Positions 12,401 to 23,407 of a stretch of 64,000 bases of DNA are shown piece after piece; position 1 is the first letter of the stretch; each line of letters starts with the position of its first letter. The notes under the pieces are model-generated. The model had not been told where the DNA came from and ran no database searches. It worked only from the letters and a program-made list of their open reading frames with translations. This DNA is from Motacilla alba alba (lineage: Eukaryota > Chordata > Aves > Passeriformes > Motacillidae), in NCBI RefSeq assembly GCF_015832195.1, contig NC_052026.1:13875619-13939618 (forward strand). The letters run 5' to 3'. A program made the translations under genes and the position numbers.

Positions 12401-15400
12401 TATGGCCTTGATTTCCCCAAGAGTACGCATTTTCCCTGAGTACCCCAGTCAAGAGGTGTCAGTGCTTGCCTGGGGGCACAGGGTTCTCCTTGGGGAGGCT
12501 GCTGCCTTCACTGTGCTGTGTTTCTTAGTTCAAGCAGGTACAGCTGGGGGATAAGATGGACCTGGCCTCCTACCTCCTGAAACCCATCCAGCGGATGAGC
12601 AAATATGCCCTGCTCCTGAAGGACCTGATCAAGGAGTGCAGCGAGGCACAAGAGCAGGAGCTGGGCTATCTCCGTGCTGCTGAGGAGATGGTGAAGTTTC
12701 AGCTCCGGCATGGAAATGACCTGCTGGCCATGGATGCCATCCGTGACTGTGACGTACGTTCCAGTGTCTCCCCCTTCCCAGGGGAACAGAGCCACACTTA
12801 CTCCCCTTCTCTAGACTTGGGGTCTTTGGATTGTATGGTGAGCCTCCCCTCAGGTTCCCCCAGTGATCAGAGTGCAGTCTGCCAGTACAGCATAGCAGGA
12901 CTGCTGAGGCATGGGGCAAGGGAGCAGTGGGGCCTGGAGGTCTCCTTGATTTCCTAGGGCAGACAGCCTGGGTGCTGCTGCCTGAGCTGGGTGAGCTACT
13001 TGTTGTAAACATGCTCCCAGACGCTTACCAGTAATGGGAGGCAGCCTTGCAGCCCTTGCATGGCATCCTGCAGGCTGCTTTGGACCTTTCATCTCTTGAG
13101 CTGTCAAAAGAGGGTCAGGCAGATTGCAAGAAGGAGTTCAAACTGACGCCAATGCCAAGGGTAGGGCAAAATCAACTAAGTGGGACTTGGAGAGGCATGC
13201 TAAGTGCAGAATTGGAGAAGGAGAAGCCCCAGGGCCCAGAGAGGAGTAGGATCAGTCTGGGTCAGGAAGAATTGAGGAGCTGGTCTTTTGACCCAGTTGG
13301 GCTCCTTGCAGTGGATGGAACTCATTTCCTCCCCAAGAGAAAGCTCTGGCTGCTGCCTGCAGTTGCCACTCCAGAGGTTTGTCACAGATCTGCACAGGGC
13401 GACAGAAGGGGGTCATCTGTGCATTACGCCTAGGAGAAAGGTCCAGCTCTCCCCTGAGCTTGGAGCCAGTTGTTTCAGCCTAATGTGCTCCCCAGCAATG
13501 CCATGCAGCCTGACTTCGACAGCCCTCTGAAGATGTCAGGTAGCTGACTTCTTCACCACCTGGGATACAGCCATATGGGACCACGTTCTCCAAGTCCAGG
13601 TCTAGGGCTGCCTGGGTCATGCTGGTGGAGTCTTACAAGGATGTCCTCTCGTGTCCAGGTAAACCTGAAGGAGCAGGGGCAGCTGGTGCGGCAGGACGAG
13701 TTCACCATCTGGCTGGGCCGCAGGAAGTGCCAGCGACACGTGTTCCTCTTTGAGGACCTCATCCTCTTCAGCAAGCCCAAGAGGATCGAGGGTGGCTTTG
13801 ATGTGTATATCTACAAGCGCTCCTTCAAGGTACGGGCAGTCCTGCAGCTCCCTCTTGTGTGGGAGGTGTCCATGGCTGGTTTCCCTGTGGCACATGCCTC
13901 TGAAAGGGGAAGCAGGAGCACCTTCAGCAGAAGAGCTGCACCCACCACTTCTAAGCCTCCTCCAAACCGTGCTGTGAAGCCAGAAGGGGATACTTGACTC
14001 GTTAATGCCTAGGCCCTCTGTGCTGTGATATGTGGGGCCAGCATTTTCTGAGGGTCATGGAGTATGGGGCAAAGGCAGTGTGTACGTGGCAGGGAAGTGG
14101 TGGTAATTCTGGATGGAGCACTAGGAATTGCCTGAGCTGTCTGTGCTCAGCTGTGTCCAAGACATACCTGCTGCTTTCCAGACCCTCTGGCTCCTTCCTC
14201 TTAGGTCTGCCAAGCTGGGGATAGCTCTAGCACAAGGTTCAAGCAGCTTACTGCTTTTGCTCCTGCTACAGTCTGGTTTATGCTTTGCTTTTTCTCTTCC
14301 TCCCAGACTGCAGACATTGGTCTGACGGAGAACTGTGGAGACAGCGGCCTGCGCTTTGAGATCTGGTTCCGAAGGCGGAAGTCCAGTGACACCTACATCC
14401 TCCAGGCCAGCTCAGCTGAGACTAAGCAGGCCTGGACCAGTGACATTGCCAAAATCCTGTGGCAGCAGGCAGCCCGCAATAAAGGTGTGATTCCTTCCTG
14501 GAATTCCTTCTGTGCCGCAAAAGGTGCGGGAGCCCTGTTCAGCTCATGCTGTCCTGAGTAGGTTTGGATCCTGTTACCAGGCAGCTCTGTGCAGCAAGCA
14601 GCTGTGTGCCAGCATGCAGCCTCAGGAGCATGTGCTGGGCTTGGCTGGGCATGTCCCTTCCCTGCCCCTCATCCCCAGGGATCTCGATGGTCCAAGCTCT
14701 GTATGACTGTAGACACCCACCTGCTCTCCATGAGAGAAACAGAAGATCCATGCTCAGGGTTCCCTGTCCTGTGAGCATAAGCTGTGCTCCTGAAAGACTT
14801 GCTGGTCTCCCCAGTGATCTGGGCCACTACTGGAGCTCACTACTGCATCATGCTGACCAAGTCCCTCCTGTCCCCACACAAGCTTCCCGCTTGGCAGGAC
14901 TCTAGTAGGTGGCATGGCGTTGAGCTACTTGGCCAGAGCAGGGCACAACTGCTTGTTCCTGGAGCCTCCGCAGCGCTGGGGAGGGCAGCAAGGGGAGAAG
15001 AGATCTAATCTCAGCAGTTCAGAAGCAGCCCAGCCCAGGAGTGCTTTAACCTGTGGCTGAATAATGCTTGTGGGGAGTGTTGAGTTGGGTCAGCCTCACA
15101 ATGTGGCTGTGGGTCTCTTCCTCTCCAGAAATCCGTATGCAGGAGATGGTCTCCATGGGTGTGGGTAACAAGCCCTTCCTGGATATCAAACCCAGTGAGG
15201 CAGCTATCAATGACCGTGCTATCGATTACATCATGAAAGGCAGAGGTAGGTGCCAGCTGTGCCTTCCCCCTTGATCCTTGTGAGTGAGGCAGGACTGGTT
15301 CTCAGGGGTTTTTTTTATGTTTTCTTGGCAGGTGCCAGGACCAGAGCCTCAATTGCAGTGTCTCTGTTTGACCATTCCAACCCCTTCAAGAGGACACAGA

Positions 15401-16966
15401 CGCAGCTCTCCACCGGCAGCACCCCCACTGCCTATTCCCCTTCTTCCTCCTCCTCCCTGCTGGGGCCCCTCAACCTCCACATGTACCTGGACCAGGCTCT
15501 GCTGCCAGGGGTCCTGGCCCCCAGACGCCCCTTTGACATTGGCACTTGCATCGAGGAAGATGAGCTGGAGCACGAGACGAGCAGCCAGCCCTCAATGAGT
15601 ACGTACAGCCCCGCTGCTCTGCAGCCCCTGGGATGTGTGGGCTCATCCCTGCACCTTGTTCTGTGCAGTGTGGTCAGACCAGGCTTGTTTGGGTCAAGGC
15701 AGTCCCTGTCTCCTACCCAGGCCAGGGCGTGAGGGCCCTGCCTTTCCATGCCAGCTCTGTCTCAGGTTCCATGAGAGGATTTAGCTCAAATACAGGGCTT
15801 ATAAAGTACCTGCCGAGCTGCAGCCATACCCATGGCAGGCTTGGTGCTGTGTACTGGTACTGCTGTGGTCCTGGGGACTTGTATGGAAGTATGGTATGAA
15901 GTGCTCTGTCCTTTGCCCTCACCATCCTGCCCCATCACCCTTTGCCTTCCCTTGTGTGAACTTCATTGGCCAGCCCATACCAATCACCAGCATCATTATA
16001 ACTCTTCTTGCTTGTGTTAGTTTGTTGTCTGTGGCCTTAAAGAGGCCCATACAGGAGTGTGGCTGATCTGTGGGCTTGTGTGGCCAGTGCCCTTGCAGAC
16101 AGGTACATTATCAAGGGGATGTGGCATGGGTTATATGCAGCCCAAAGTTGTGGTTATCAGAGTGACCTTCCTCTCTTTCCCCAGCAACAGAGAGCTCAGA
16201 GTCATCGCACTGCATGTCAGCCACTGGCTCCAGCGGCTCCGACAGCGGCTGTGTCTCCAACGTCCCACAAGAAAGCTTCTGTGAAGACATGGGCTCGCCC
16301 CCGTACATGCCCGTAGGCCCACAACACAGCTCTGCCATGGAGGGCAGACCCAGGTTCACAAACAGCCAGTACATTTCTGCAGTAAGTGCAAGCAGCCAAA
16401 ACACTCTCTTCACTTTGCCTGCTCCTGTAACTGCCTCCCCAGTTCAAGCCACTGCCTCTCACAGGGGGACCGAAGATGCTGCTTTTGGTCTTGGGGTGAC
16501 TGTGGGGAAGTGACATTTCCTCTTGCAGAGACTTGGCCCCTCTGGGGCGGGCGAGAGCCCTCTGGTGCAGGGGCCACCCCTGTTGTGGCCAGGATCCCTG
16601 AGGAGATGAGCTGGAAAGGACCTGCAGTGCTGGAGGCTGCACAAGGGGGAGATGTTGTACAAACAGGAGCTATAATGCTGCCATGGGCTGGGGTACATAT
16701 ATAACCTCCTGGAATGGCTGGAGCTCTGCTGCGCATGTTGCCAAGCTCCTTTCCTGGAAGGTTTGGGCCTTTTTTGGGGAATGATGAGAGGGAGTAGTGG
16801 GAGCCTGTTGCTCTGAGATGTCGGTGTATTCCTGAGAGTTCTTGCTGCTTCCCTTCCCACTAGATCCTGTCCTGATGCTGTTGTCCTCTAACCCCCTACT
16901 AACACTGGCTTCTCTCTTCTGCAGAAAGCAGGCCAGGTCACCATAAGTCCCTCAAGAATAGTGTGA
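8470..16966 (+). CDS. PLEKHG4: PLEKHG4 (puratrophin-1), 3' ten coding exons; N-terminus not found
   Basis: This is a Dbl-family guanine-nucleotide exchange factor that would activate Rho GTPases at the cytoskeleton. Coding exons: 8470-9413, 11297-11546, 12109-12198, 12529-12753, 13659-13829, 14307-14484, 15129-15245, 15332-15598, 16185-16381, 16925-16966. All borders are AG/GT and all phases agree, giving 826 residues plus a TGA stop at 16964. The order is the end of a spectrin-like helical segment, a Ser/Pro-rich linker, a DH domain (about residues 315-503 of this part), a PH domain (about 504-620) and a Ser-rich tail. Phrases such as [37 protein letters not shown] and MVSMGVGNK match what I recall of human PLEKHG4 rather than other PLEKHG members. 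Human PLEKHG4 is about 1,190 residues, so roughly the first third to half must lie upstream. The first exon enters in phase 0 after ctctgcag, so the ATG at 8446 lies in the intron and is not the start. TPPP3 and ZDHHC1 downstream support the identity. Confidence 0.93.
10835..11105 (-). mobile_element. CR1 LINE 3'-end fragment
   Basis: It begins agaatcacagaat, the reverse complement of the CR1 3' terminal repeat. The body follows the familiar CR1 layout: a ccaactt phrase, then accccaagaatcacaccatg, then a ggatgaaggacc-like phrase. It lies in the intron between the linker and DH exons of PLEKHG4, antisense to the gene, and is 5'-truncated as usual. Confidence 0.8.
11297..11546 (+). CDS. PLEKHG4: PLEKHG4 exon: DH domain, first part
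   Basis: The exon follows acceptor ttgcag and ends at donor gtaagg. It encodes the first conserved region of the DH domain: [20 protein letters not shown], then the [11 protein letters not shown] and [12 protein letters not shown] segments. The EREYVRSL helix is the classic CR1 region of Dbl exchange factors that contacts the Rho GTPase. Confidence 0.95.
12109..12198 (+). CDS. PLEKHG4: PLEKHG4 exon: DH domain, middle
   Basis: A 90-nt in-phase exon between ttctgcag and gtgagt. It encodes [20 protein letters not shown] and the following residues up to TFFK, the central helices of the DH domain. Confidence 0.94.
12529..12753 (+). CDS. PLEKHG4: PLEKHG4 exon: DH domain, C-terminal helices
   Basis: A 225-nt in-phase exon after tttcttag, ending at donor gtacgt. 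It carries the DH signature [20 protein letters not shown] (CR3), which forms much of the GTPase-contacting surface, then the long helix ending [16 protein letters not shown]. Confidence 0.95.
13659..13829 (+). CDS. PLEKHG4: PLEKHG4 exon: PH domain, first strands
   Basis: A 171-nt in-phase exon between gtgtccag and gtacgg. It begins [15 protein letters not shown] and includes [14 protein letters not shown], the typical beta-strand pattern of the PH domain that follows DH in this family. It should help position the DH domain and bind membrane lipid. Confidence 0.95.
14307..14484 (+). CDS. PLEKHG4: PLEKHG4 exon: PH domain, end
   Basis: A 178-nt exon after cttcctcccag, ending AAAG|gtgtga. It encodes the last PH strands ([20 protein letters not shown]) and the C-terminal PH helix with the invariant Trp in [13 protein letters not shown]. 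Confidence 0.95.
15129..15245 (+). CDS. PLEKHG4: PLEKHG4 exon: post-PH conserved segment
   Basis: A 117-nt exon after ctctccag. It encodes [19 protein letters not shown] and a following [16 protein letters not shown] stretch, a block conserved just after the PH domain in PLEKHG4 proteins. Confidence 0.93.
15332..15598 (+). CDS. PLEKHG4: PLEKHG4 exon: C-terminal region, first part
   Basis: A 267-nt exon between tcttggcag and donor gtacgt. It begins [15 protein letters not shown], as in the human C-terminal region, then a Ser run and an acidic patch (EEDELEHE). Confidence 0.9.
   Translation: MPGPEPQLQCLCLTIPTPSRGHRRSSPPAAPPLPIPLLPPPPCWGPSTSTCTWTRLCCQGSWPPDAPLTLALASRKMSWSTRRAASPQ
16185..16381 (+). 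CDS. PLEKHG4: PLEKHG4 exon: Ser-rich tail
   Basis: A 197-nt exon between ctttccccag and gtaagt. [15 protein letters not shown] closely resembles the Ser/Gly motif at the C-terminus of human PLEKHG4. The bird protein continues past the point where the human one ends soon after. Confidence 0.88.
16925..16966 (+). CDS. PLEKHG4: PLEKHG4 terminal coding exon
   Basis: After acceptor ttctgcag, 13 codons (ending ISPSRIV) lead to TGA at 16964-16966. The phase matches the previous donor. It is short and less conserved, so a differently spliced C-terminus is possible. Confidence 0.75.
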   Translation, partial: KAGQVTISPSRIV

Positions 16967-18745
16967 GCCCCTCGGCCCTGCCTCAGGAAGTGGAGTTGTT
17001 GTAAGTAGCCCCTGCAGGGGATTTTCCAGCAGTTCTGAGTGCTGGTCAGATTTGTCAGTAGCTCTGAGTCAGGGGAACCTCACCCTCAGCTCCTCTGTGA
17101 GTTTTGCCCATGCATTCCTGACTGGTGCCTGAGGCTCTGATTCATCTGGTTACAGAGGAGCAGCTCCCATGGAGCCACACTCTGAACAGCTGGTCTGATG
17201 GTTTCTGCCTTGCAGAAGCAAAACAAACAAAATCACGTTCAGGTAGTAAAGGCTTGACCACCTCCCGAGTGTTCAGATGAGCTCCTTTCCTCTGAATGCT
17301 ACCCACCTGTCTAACCACTAACCTGTTTCTTGGGGCTGTTTGCCAAAATCCTACTCTTAGTCCCTCTGAACTGCCTTGGAGAATCACAGTAATCTCCCCA
17401 AGGTAGATTTATCCCACAGTTTCCTTTGAACCTCCAAAGGAAATGGTACTTTGCCAGGCAAAGGAACCTGCTAGGTTATGGACAGGATGTCCTGAGGGAG
17501 CTGCCAGATGTTGTTCCTGTATTTAGTGATTTTGGAAGGATGCCTTGTCTGTGAGGAAGTCGCTGTTGGTCCAAGGAGGGTGAACCCTGACAGGACTTGC
17601 AGCCAAGCAGGGCTCCTGCTCGTGGCTGGCAGCCCTTGATATGTCATGTCAGAACCCAGTCAAACCAGCCTGCTCTTGTCTCAGCCTTTTCCTCTCTGTC
17701 CTTGGGGCTGAGCCTCCCTTCTCCCAGGGAGCAGAGGGGTACAAACATGAGGGAGGCAGGATTAGGGCTTGAAGGGTCAAGGCACAGGGTGGTGAATGGC
17801 TCGTAGGTTTGGCGCTGTGGGGTGTGACACCATGCAGGCCCGTGGCTCGTGACCTGCAGGTGCAGGAGTTCAGAGCCAGCTGTACAGAGCCAGCCAAGGT
17901 TCACATTTAAGATCCTGAGCCCCCTTCTGGAGGGTCACAGATGAGGCTTTTGAAGCGGCCACAGAAGCAGTAGGGACAGCTGCACACAGCCTTTGGGCGA
18001 GTCCTGAGGCGCAGAGGGAAGAGCTGTGCTTCTCCTGCAAGGCTCTTCCCCTAAAACATTCTTTCCCCACCAAAATTTACCTCTGACAAACAGTGGATTT
18101 CAAGTGTTTTCTGAAGTCACTGCTGGCCAGGACAGGGACCTGTGGGATCCTGCCACGTCCCGGGAGTGCAGCTGGTCTAACCCATTGCACGGTGCTGTGT
18201 TCCAGGTTTGATTGCCATTTCAAACTCACTGAAGACCCCAGGCCTCTGACCAGCAGAAGGACAGTCTTCATCCCTGAAGATTTTTTCTGTCCATTATCAG
18301 GCTCTTTCAAACAGCCCAAAACCTGACCTCTGCCTGAGGCGAAGTCCCAGGAAGGCTTCTGTCAACTAAATGTAATAGCTTTGGTGTTGGATGGGACCTT
18401 GGGCATTTAGAACTCATTAGCCCTATATTTATAAGTAAGAAGTAACATAGCCATTTGGGAAAAAAAAAGTATTATTTTTAAAGCTATGAGTTGTACAGAT
18501 TTTTATTACAAGTGACTCTGTTACTATTTGTTGTGTAAGCTGCACATTTTATAAAGTTTTTGGAAGGGCATGAAGAGAAATTGAGGTATTTAAAAAAAGT
18601 AGTCTAACTTTCTGTTTCAGGGTTACAGTGACCTGAAGCTCAAGATTTAACGTCCTTCCTTATGTTCTAAATATGTCTATCGTAGCAATAATTTATTTCC
18701 TTGGCTTAATACTTCCATTCTAATAAAAGCAATTTCATTGTTATG
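16967..18745 (+). other. PLEKHG4: PLEKHG4 3' untranslated region
   Basis: No coding exon continues here. The stretch becomes AT-rich towards its end and finishes with a canonical AATAAA at 18722-18727, making about 1.8 kb of 3' UTR in the terminal exon. A second signal further on suggests a longer form. Confidence 0.7.
18722..18727 (+). terminator. PLEKHG4: Proximal polyadenylation signal, PLEKHG4
   Basis: A canonical AATAAA in an AT-rich stretch, followed by TG/T-rich sequence (attgttatgaattgtttc) suited to a downstream cleavage element. It is the first strong signal after the PLEKHG4 stop codon. Confidence 0.65.
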
Positions 18746-20043
18746 AATTGTTTCTTCAGATGGTTCTTCCAGTGCCTTGGTGCTGAGCTAATCTCTCTCA
18801 TAACCATCTGTCAGCTCTGCCACTCTGCCTGTGCCACCTCTGCTCTGCCAGCTCCAGCTGTAAATCCTCAGTGCATTCCGCAGAGAGGGGGGAGATGCCC
18901 AGGCAGAGCCTCCCCTGATGCCAGTGGGGAGGCTGACCCAGAGAGGGGCTTTGGAGCAGCCAGCAGAGGTGTCAGCAGGAGTGAGGAAGAGGGAGCTGTC
19001 TGGTGGAGCTCTGGAGGCACCAAAGTTCCTGGCTGTAATTTTAGCCACTTGTCCCCTGTAGCTGCTGTCCCAGTGCAAGTTTCTCTCTTGCCCTGCTGGC
19101 TCAGGTCCCAGTGGCTTAGTTCAGGCTCCATTGTGCTTTGTCCTGGCTGTGCCCCTGCTTTTGGACTGACAGGGACTGGCTCCTTGCTTCATCTCTGACT
19201 CAGCCCCCTTCTGGTACTTCAGTCCCCCTGTTGTGGCTTGTTTGAGGAGCTTTGGATGTGCTGGCACTCGAGACCAACAGGTTTTGAGTGTAATGGGTTG
19301 ATTATAATGCTGAACCTTAAGTGGACGTTGTTTGAAGTAACACAGCATAACTGGAGGACAAACCAGCCCTGTGTTCCAAGAGGGCTTTTTCATGAGTAAC
19401 ATCCAAGGTCACTGTGTGGCTGTGACACCCTCCCTCTGTTCTTGGACAAAAGGAAAATCAGCATTTCTGGAAACAGTGGTTACTTGGCTGCCAAGTTCCT
19501 GTTTACTCCTGGTTTATGCAGGGCTGTAAATCAGGCTCCTGCAGGTGTGAGAGAAATGCTACATTTGGCCTGAGGAAGAAGATGGAGTAGTAATTTATTT
19601 ACCTGCAGTTTTCTCCCCTTGACAGACTGGGGTGTTACACCCCACAGCCGCCCTGGAGACAGTGTCCTTCAAGTTTGGAAATTCCTGTACTGTATGTAAA
19701 ACACTTGTTTATTTTCAATAAGCTGGATGTTTTTTAAACCTTGTTCTTTTTTCAGACAGCAAAGAAAATACATTTGACATCTTTGTACAAAATTGCATGG
19801 GAAACAGTTATACAGGGAATATTTTACAAGTTACTATTTTGAGATAATTGCTGGGTTAATGCAAGGTTTCTGGACTGTCAAGGCAACAGTAGCTCATGTC
19901 ACAAGAGGGAGAGAAGTTACCAATGCAACAAGAGGAACATGAAACGTCTGGAATTTCTCGGTTTCAAAGGTTTCTAAATTGCTGGAAAAACCTTTAGTAT
20001 TGTTTACCTGACACTCTTTTTTCAGGGTTTGATTGATTTGTCT

Positions 20044-20049
20044 AATAAA
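20044..20049 (+). terminator. Possible distal polyadenylation signal
   Basis: A canonical AATAAA followed by T-rich and GT-rich sequence (ttattgcattgtgttatg). The 19.56-20.06 kb stretch is AT-rich and 3'-UTR-like. It could end a long PLEKHG4 3' UTR or an unrelated transcript. Confidence 0.4.
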
Positions 20050-20553
20050 GGTTATTTTCTTTATATGAATCTTATTGCATTGTGTTATGATTTCAGCATG
20101 GGAACCTGGGCTGTGGAAGGAGACAGGGAGCACTGAGAGGATCAGTTGTCCCTGGGGTGTCTAAAAACCCCCTCAGGGTACGGGGGACAGGTTCAAGGAA
20201 CATTTCCCTGACTAAACCTAACCCAGCAGGTTATTGGGGTGAGGCTGATGGTGCCTGTCATTTTAAACACTGAAAAGTACACAAACAATTTTTCCCCCCT
20301 ATTCCATATCTGGTATTCAAACAATGAGAAAAAAATATTTGGTTTTACTGGCATAAGTAGAAATCTTTCCATTGCCAGCCTTGACTTCCACAGAGTGAGC
20401 TGCATGTCAGGAATCCCAGATTAGACAATGCATTTTTGAGAGGGTGCAACCAAAACAAATGAGCTCCTAAACCAGAGGTGTTTCTCTGAAATCTTTGTCA
20501 GAATTGAAATTTTCAATACTTTTTCCAGCCTTTCTACAAGTGACATTCTCTGT

Positions 20554-20555
<2 letters not shown>

Positions 20556-20588
<33 letters not shown>
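20556..20588. repeat. Poly(T) tract of 33 bases
   Basis: An uninterrupted run of T on the plus strand. I see no recognisable SINE or retrocopied gene immediately beside it. Confidence 0.95.
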
Positions 20589-20850
20589 CCCCTTTAACTA
20601 ACCAGGGATAAAGTCTGATATTGAAAACCAGGGATCGCACTCTGCTCTGTGACACTCATGACACCCCTCCCATGGAAAGTTCATTGTGGCATTTTCCACA
20701 GGGAATCCCCTGAAGAGGGTAGATGGGTTCAGTGGGCTGTTTGGAAATCACCCTTCCCAGGAGCACCCTGATCTCTGCTGGTACTGGCCATTGTGCTGGG
20801 CCCTCCCCAGTCTGTACACCCAACAATTCCCTTGGCCGTTCAGGTGTTAG

Positions 20851-21013
20851 AATTGTAAAATCCTGGAATGGGTTGGAAGAAACCTTAAAGACCATCATTC
20901 AACCCCTCTGCCACGGGCAGTGCCATCTTCACTAGACCAGGTCACTCCAGGCCCTGGAGTGTCCTTGGCCTGGCCTTGGACACTTGCAGGAATGGGGAAT
21001 GCACAAATTCTAA
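20851..21013 (-). mobile_element. CR1 LINE 3'-end fragment
   Basis: The core follows the CR1 3' end in reverse: ggaatgggttggaagaaacc, cattcaacccctctgccac, actagaccaggtcactccag, then a ggccttggacact phrase. It is old and truncated. Confidence 0.75.
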
Positions 21014-21344
21014 TTTGGTGGAATGTGGAATATTCACAGGACACTGGTGGGTGTTTCAGGCCATCTCAATTTCTGGTGATTGATGCATTTTATGGACCCG
21101 ACTTTGCTGTGCCTGTGAAGGGAGGGTGCCCTCTCCTGTAAGCTCCCTGAGTTCTGACCACTGCAGTTTTGGAAAGCACTTTTCAGCCTCAGAGCAGGGA
21201 CACCAGCAGAGGGGGCAGATGGAGTGTTTTTCAGCTGGACTAATCGGACTTTGCTGATCTGCCTAAAAAAACCCACAAAAATCTGAAGAGAGGTGCAATT
21301 TTCCTTTTTGTTAAAGATGTGCAGATGTACAAATCTGTGCTCTC

Positions 21345-21545
21345 AGACCCGTTTGGGTTGGAAAGGGCTTTAAAAATCGCCTTGTTGCACCCCACTGCCT
21401 TGGTCAGGGACACCTTAGAACAGATCAGGTTGCTCCAAGCCTGGTCCAGCCTGGCCTTGAACAATTCCAGGGATGGGGAATGCAGGAATTCTGGTTCAGT
21501 GGGATGTGGTCCTGGCCATACCTCAACAGGGCCACAGTAAATGTC
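21345..21545 (-). mobile_element. CR1 LINE 3'-end fragment
   Basis: The phrases tttgggttggaaagggcttt, agatcaggttgctccaagcc and ggccttgaacaattccaggg match the reverse-oriented CR1 3' end. It is a second copy near the 20.85 kb fragment and shares similar flanking sequence after the common core. Confidence 0.75.
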
Positions 21546-21635
21546 ATTGTGCACTGTTTGTTAATGCAGTAATAGAATACTGAGTTTTGCTGCTCTTCCA
21601 GCCTGTGGAGATGGAAAATCTGTAAACACTGCCTG

Positions 21636-21660
21636 AAAAAAAAATAAAATAAAATAAAAA
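21636..21660. repeat. AAAAT-type simple repeat
   Basis: An A-run followed by several AAAAT units. It is a short AT-rich microsatellite. Confidence 0.8.
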
Positions 21661-23245
21661 AGGTGGTAAATGCAAAATGTTAATATTTGATGTTAGAAAT
21701 ATCAAGCAGCATAACATTTTTGAGACAATCCCATTAAAAAAAAAAAGAAATTGGAAATCAGAAGACACTCAGAGTTTAGATAAAGCTTGGTGGAAATGCA
21801 GATATTAATGTTTGAAAATAGACTTTTCATCCAGCCAGGATGTGCAGACTCACCCTTCACTGGCACAAGACAGAATTACACTAATTAAAATTAAAAATAC
21901 TTGTAGCTGTATAGCAAATTAAATCTTTGTTAGAGATACCCATTTAGTATTTTCATTTATGCAGTTCCAGAGTGTAGGGGAAGAGGAAGAACTGTCACTT
22001 CCCTGATGCACATGACAGTGAATTCAGTGGTGAATTTACCACAATAAATTCATTAGAATTAATTTATTTCCAGGCCAACTGAACCTCCTCACAGAGCACT
22101 AGAAAGGGCAATACCACCTTTTCCAGATTAAAACACTTGTATTCAATAAGATGGGGCAGTATAAAATCATCCTTAAACACAGCAGCTGCTTTCTTTAACT
22201 GCAGTTAATTAAAAACAAAACCATTAAATGAGCTCTTGTGGAAAGGTCAAGCGTGAAATCTGGAACAGTTCCTGTGCTCACCAACCAGGGCAGAGGAGTT
22301 GAATGTGACTTTTATTTGGACACCTATCAGGAGCATTGATAAAATTTAAACTCTGTGACGTCCTTCTGCACACAATATTATCTAAGAATTAAAAAGTAGA
22401 GCAAAACAGCATAGAAGGTCCCACTTTGCCTGCAGGAAAGGCTTCAGCTGCAGAATTAATGCTCGTCAGATAAATTCAACAAGAGCTGAGGAAAGGTAAA
22501 TTTGAGGCCTGCATGTCAAAATGAAGGTGCCCAAACAGAAAGCTGTGTCGGTCAATGAATAATTTATGATTATCAGACTTACCCCATGCAGGAGCTGATT
22601 GCCACAACAGAGATTCAGGAGACAGAGTGACTTTGCTTTTGGGAATTGAGAAATACCAGTCTCTGACATTAAAATGAATTAACTCTTCTTCTGCAGATCC
22701 CACAACGCTCTCTGGTTCATCCCCACAGAAAATGCTGAGGGGCAAGAACAAACCTGTAAATCCTGGAACAGCCTGGTGTCCGGAAGGTTTTTAGGCTATT
22801 TCTCATACAAGTGGCCACAGAAATGGGAGTCAAAAGCAGGTCTGGAAAAGGATGGGGAGGGGAGGGAAACCCTCTGTCACTGGACGCAAGAATTAAAGTC
22901 AGTAGCTTCCAGAGACAGCTTGCAGCTCCAGACTGCACTGGTGATCAAAGATGATGTGGGGAACAAGACTTTTTCATAGATAATCACATCAACTTTTTGC
23001 TGATACTGTTCAAGCAAGAAAGATGAAAAATTTTAAGAAAAACAACTGCATAGTAAAATCTTGGTATTTCTGAGACTCAGTCCAATTTCAGGGGACAGTG
23101 GAAGAAAGACCAAAACACCCTCATGGCACCATTGCTCCAAGGAAAGTACTGCCAGACATTCCTGAGGGAATTCAGGCAGCTCAGGCTGCTGTTTGAGGGG
23201 CAGCAGTGCCCAGCCAGCAGATCCCCCCTGCACAAAGGGGTCTCA

Positions 23246-23407
23246 GTCCTGCTCCTGCTCCTGCTCCTGCTCCCTGCTCCCTGCTCCCTGCTCCCTGCTC
23301 CCATTCCCCATTCCCCATTCCCCATTCCCCATTCCCCATTCCCCATTCCCCATTCCCCATTCCCCATTCCCCATTCCCCATTCCCCATTCCCCATTCCCC
23401 ATTCCCC
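23246..23407. repeat. Compound minisatellite: CTGCTC-type units then CCCCATT heptamers
   Basis: From 23246 to about 23299 the sequence is ctgctc and ctgctcc units. From about 23300 to 23407 it is a nearly perfect 7-bp repeat (ccccatt), about 15 copies. Seven is not a multiple of three, so all frames stay open through it. The resulting Gly/Asn/Glu/Trp or Pro/His/Ser repeat peptides are artefacts. Confidence 0.95.

Larger units (their letters stand above)
18746..23240. other. Intergenic stretch downstream of PLEKHG4
   Basis: It is AT-rich with CR1 fragments, a poly(T) run and a possible distal polyadenylation signal. No open frame resembles a known protein. KCTD19, the human neighbour of PLEKHG4, was not recognised. 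Confidence 0.5.
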
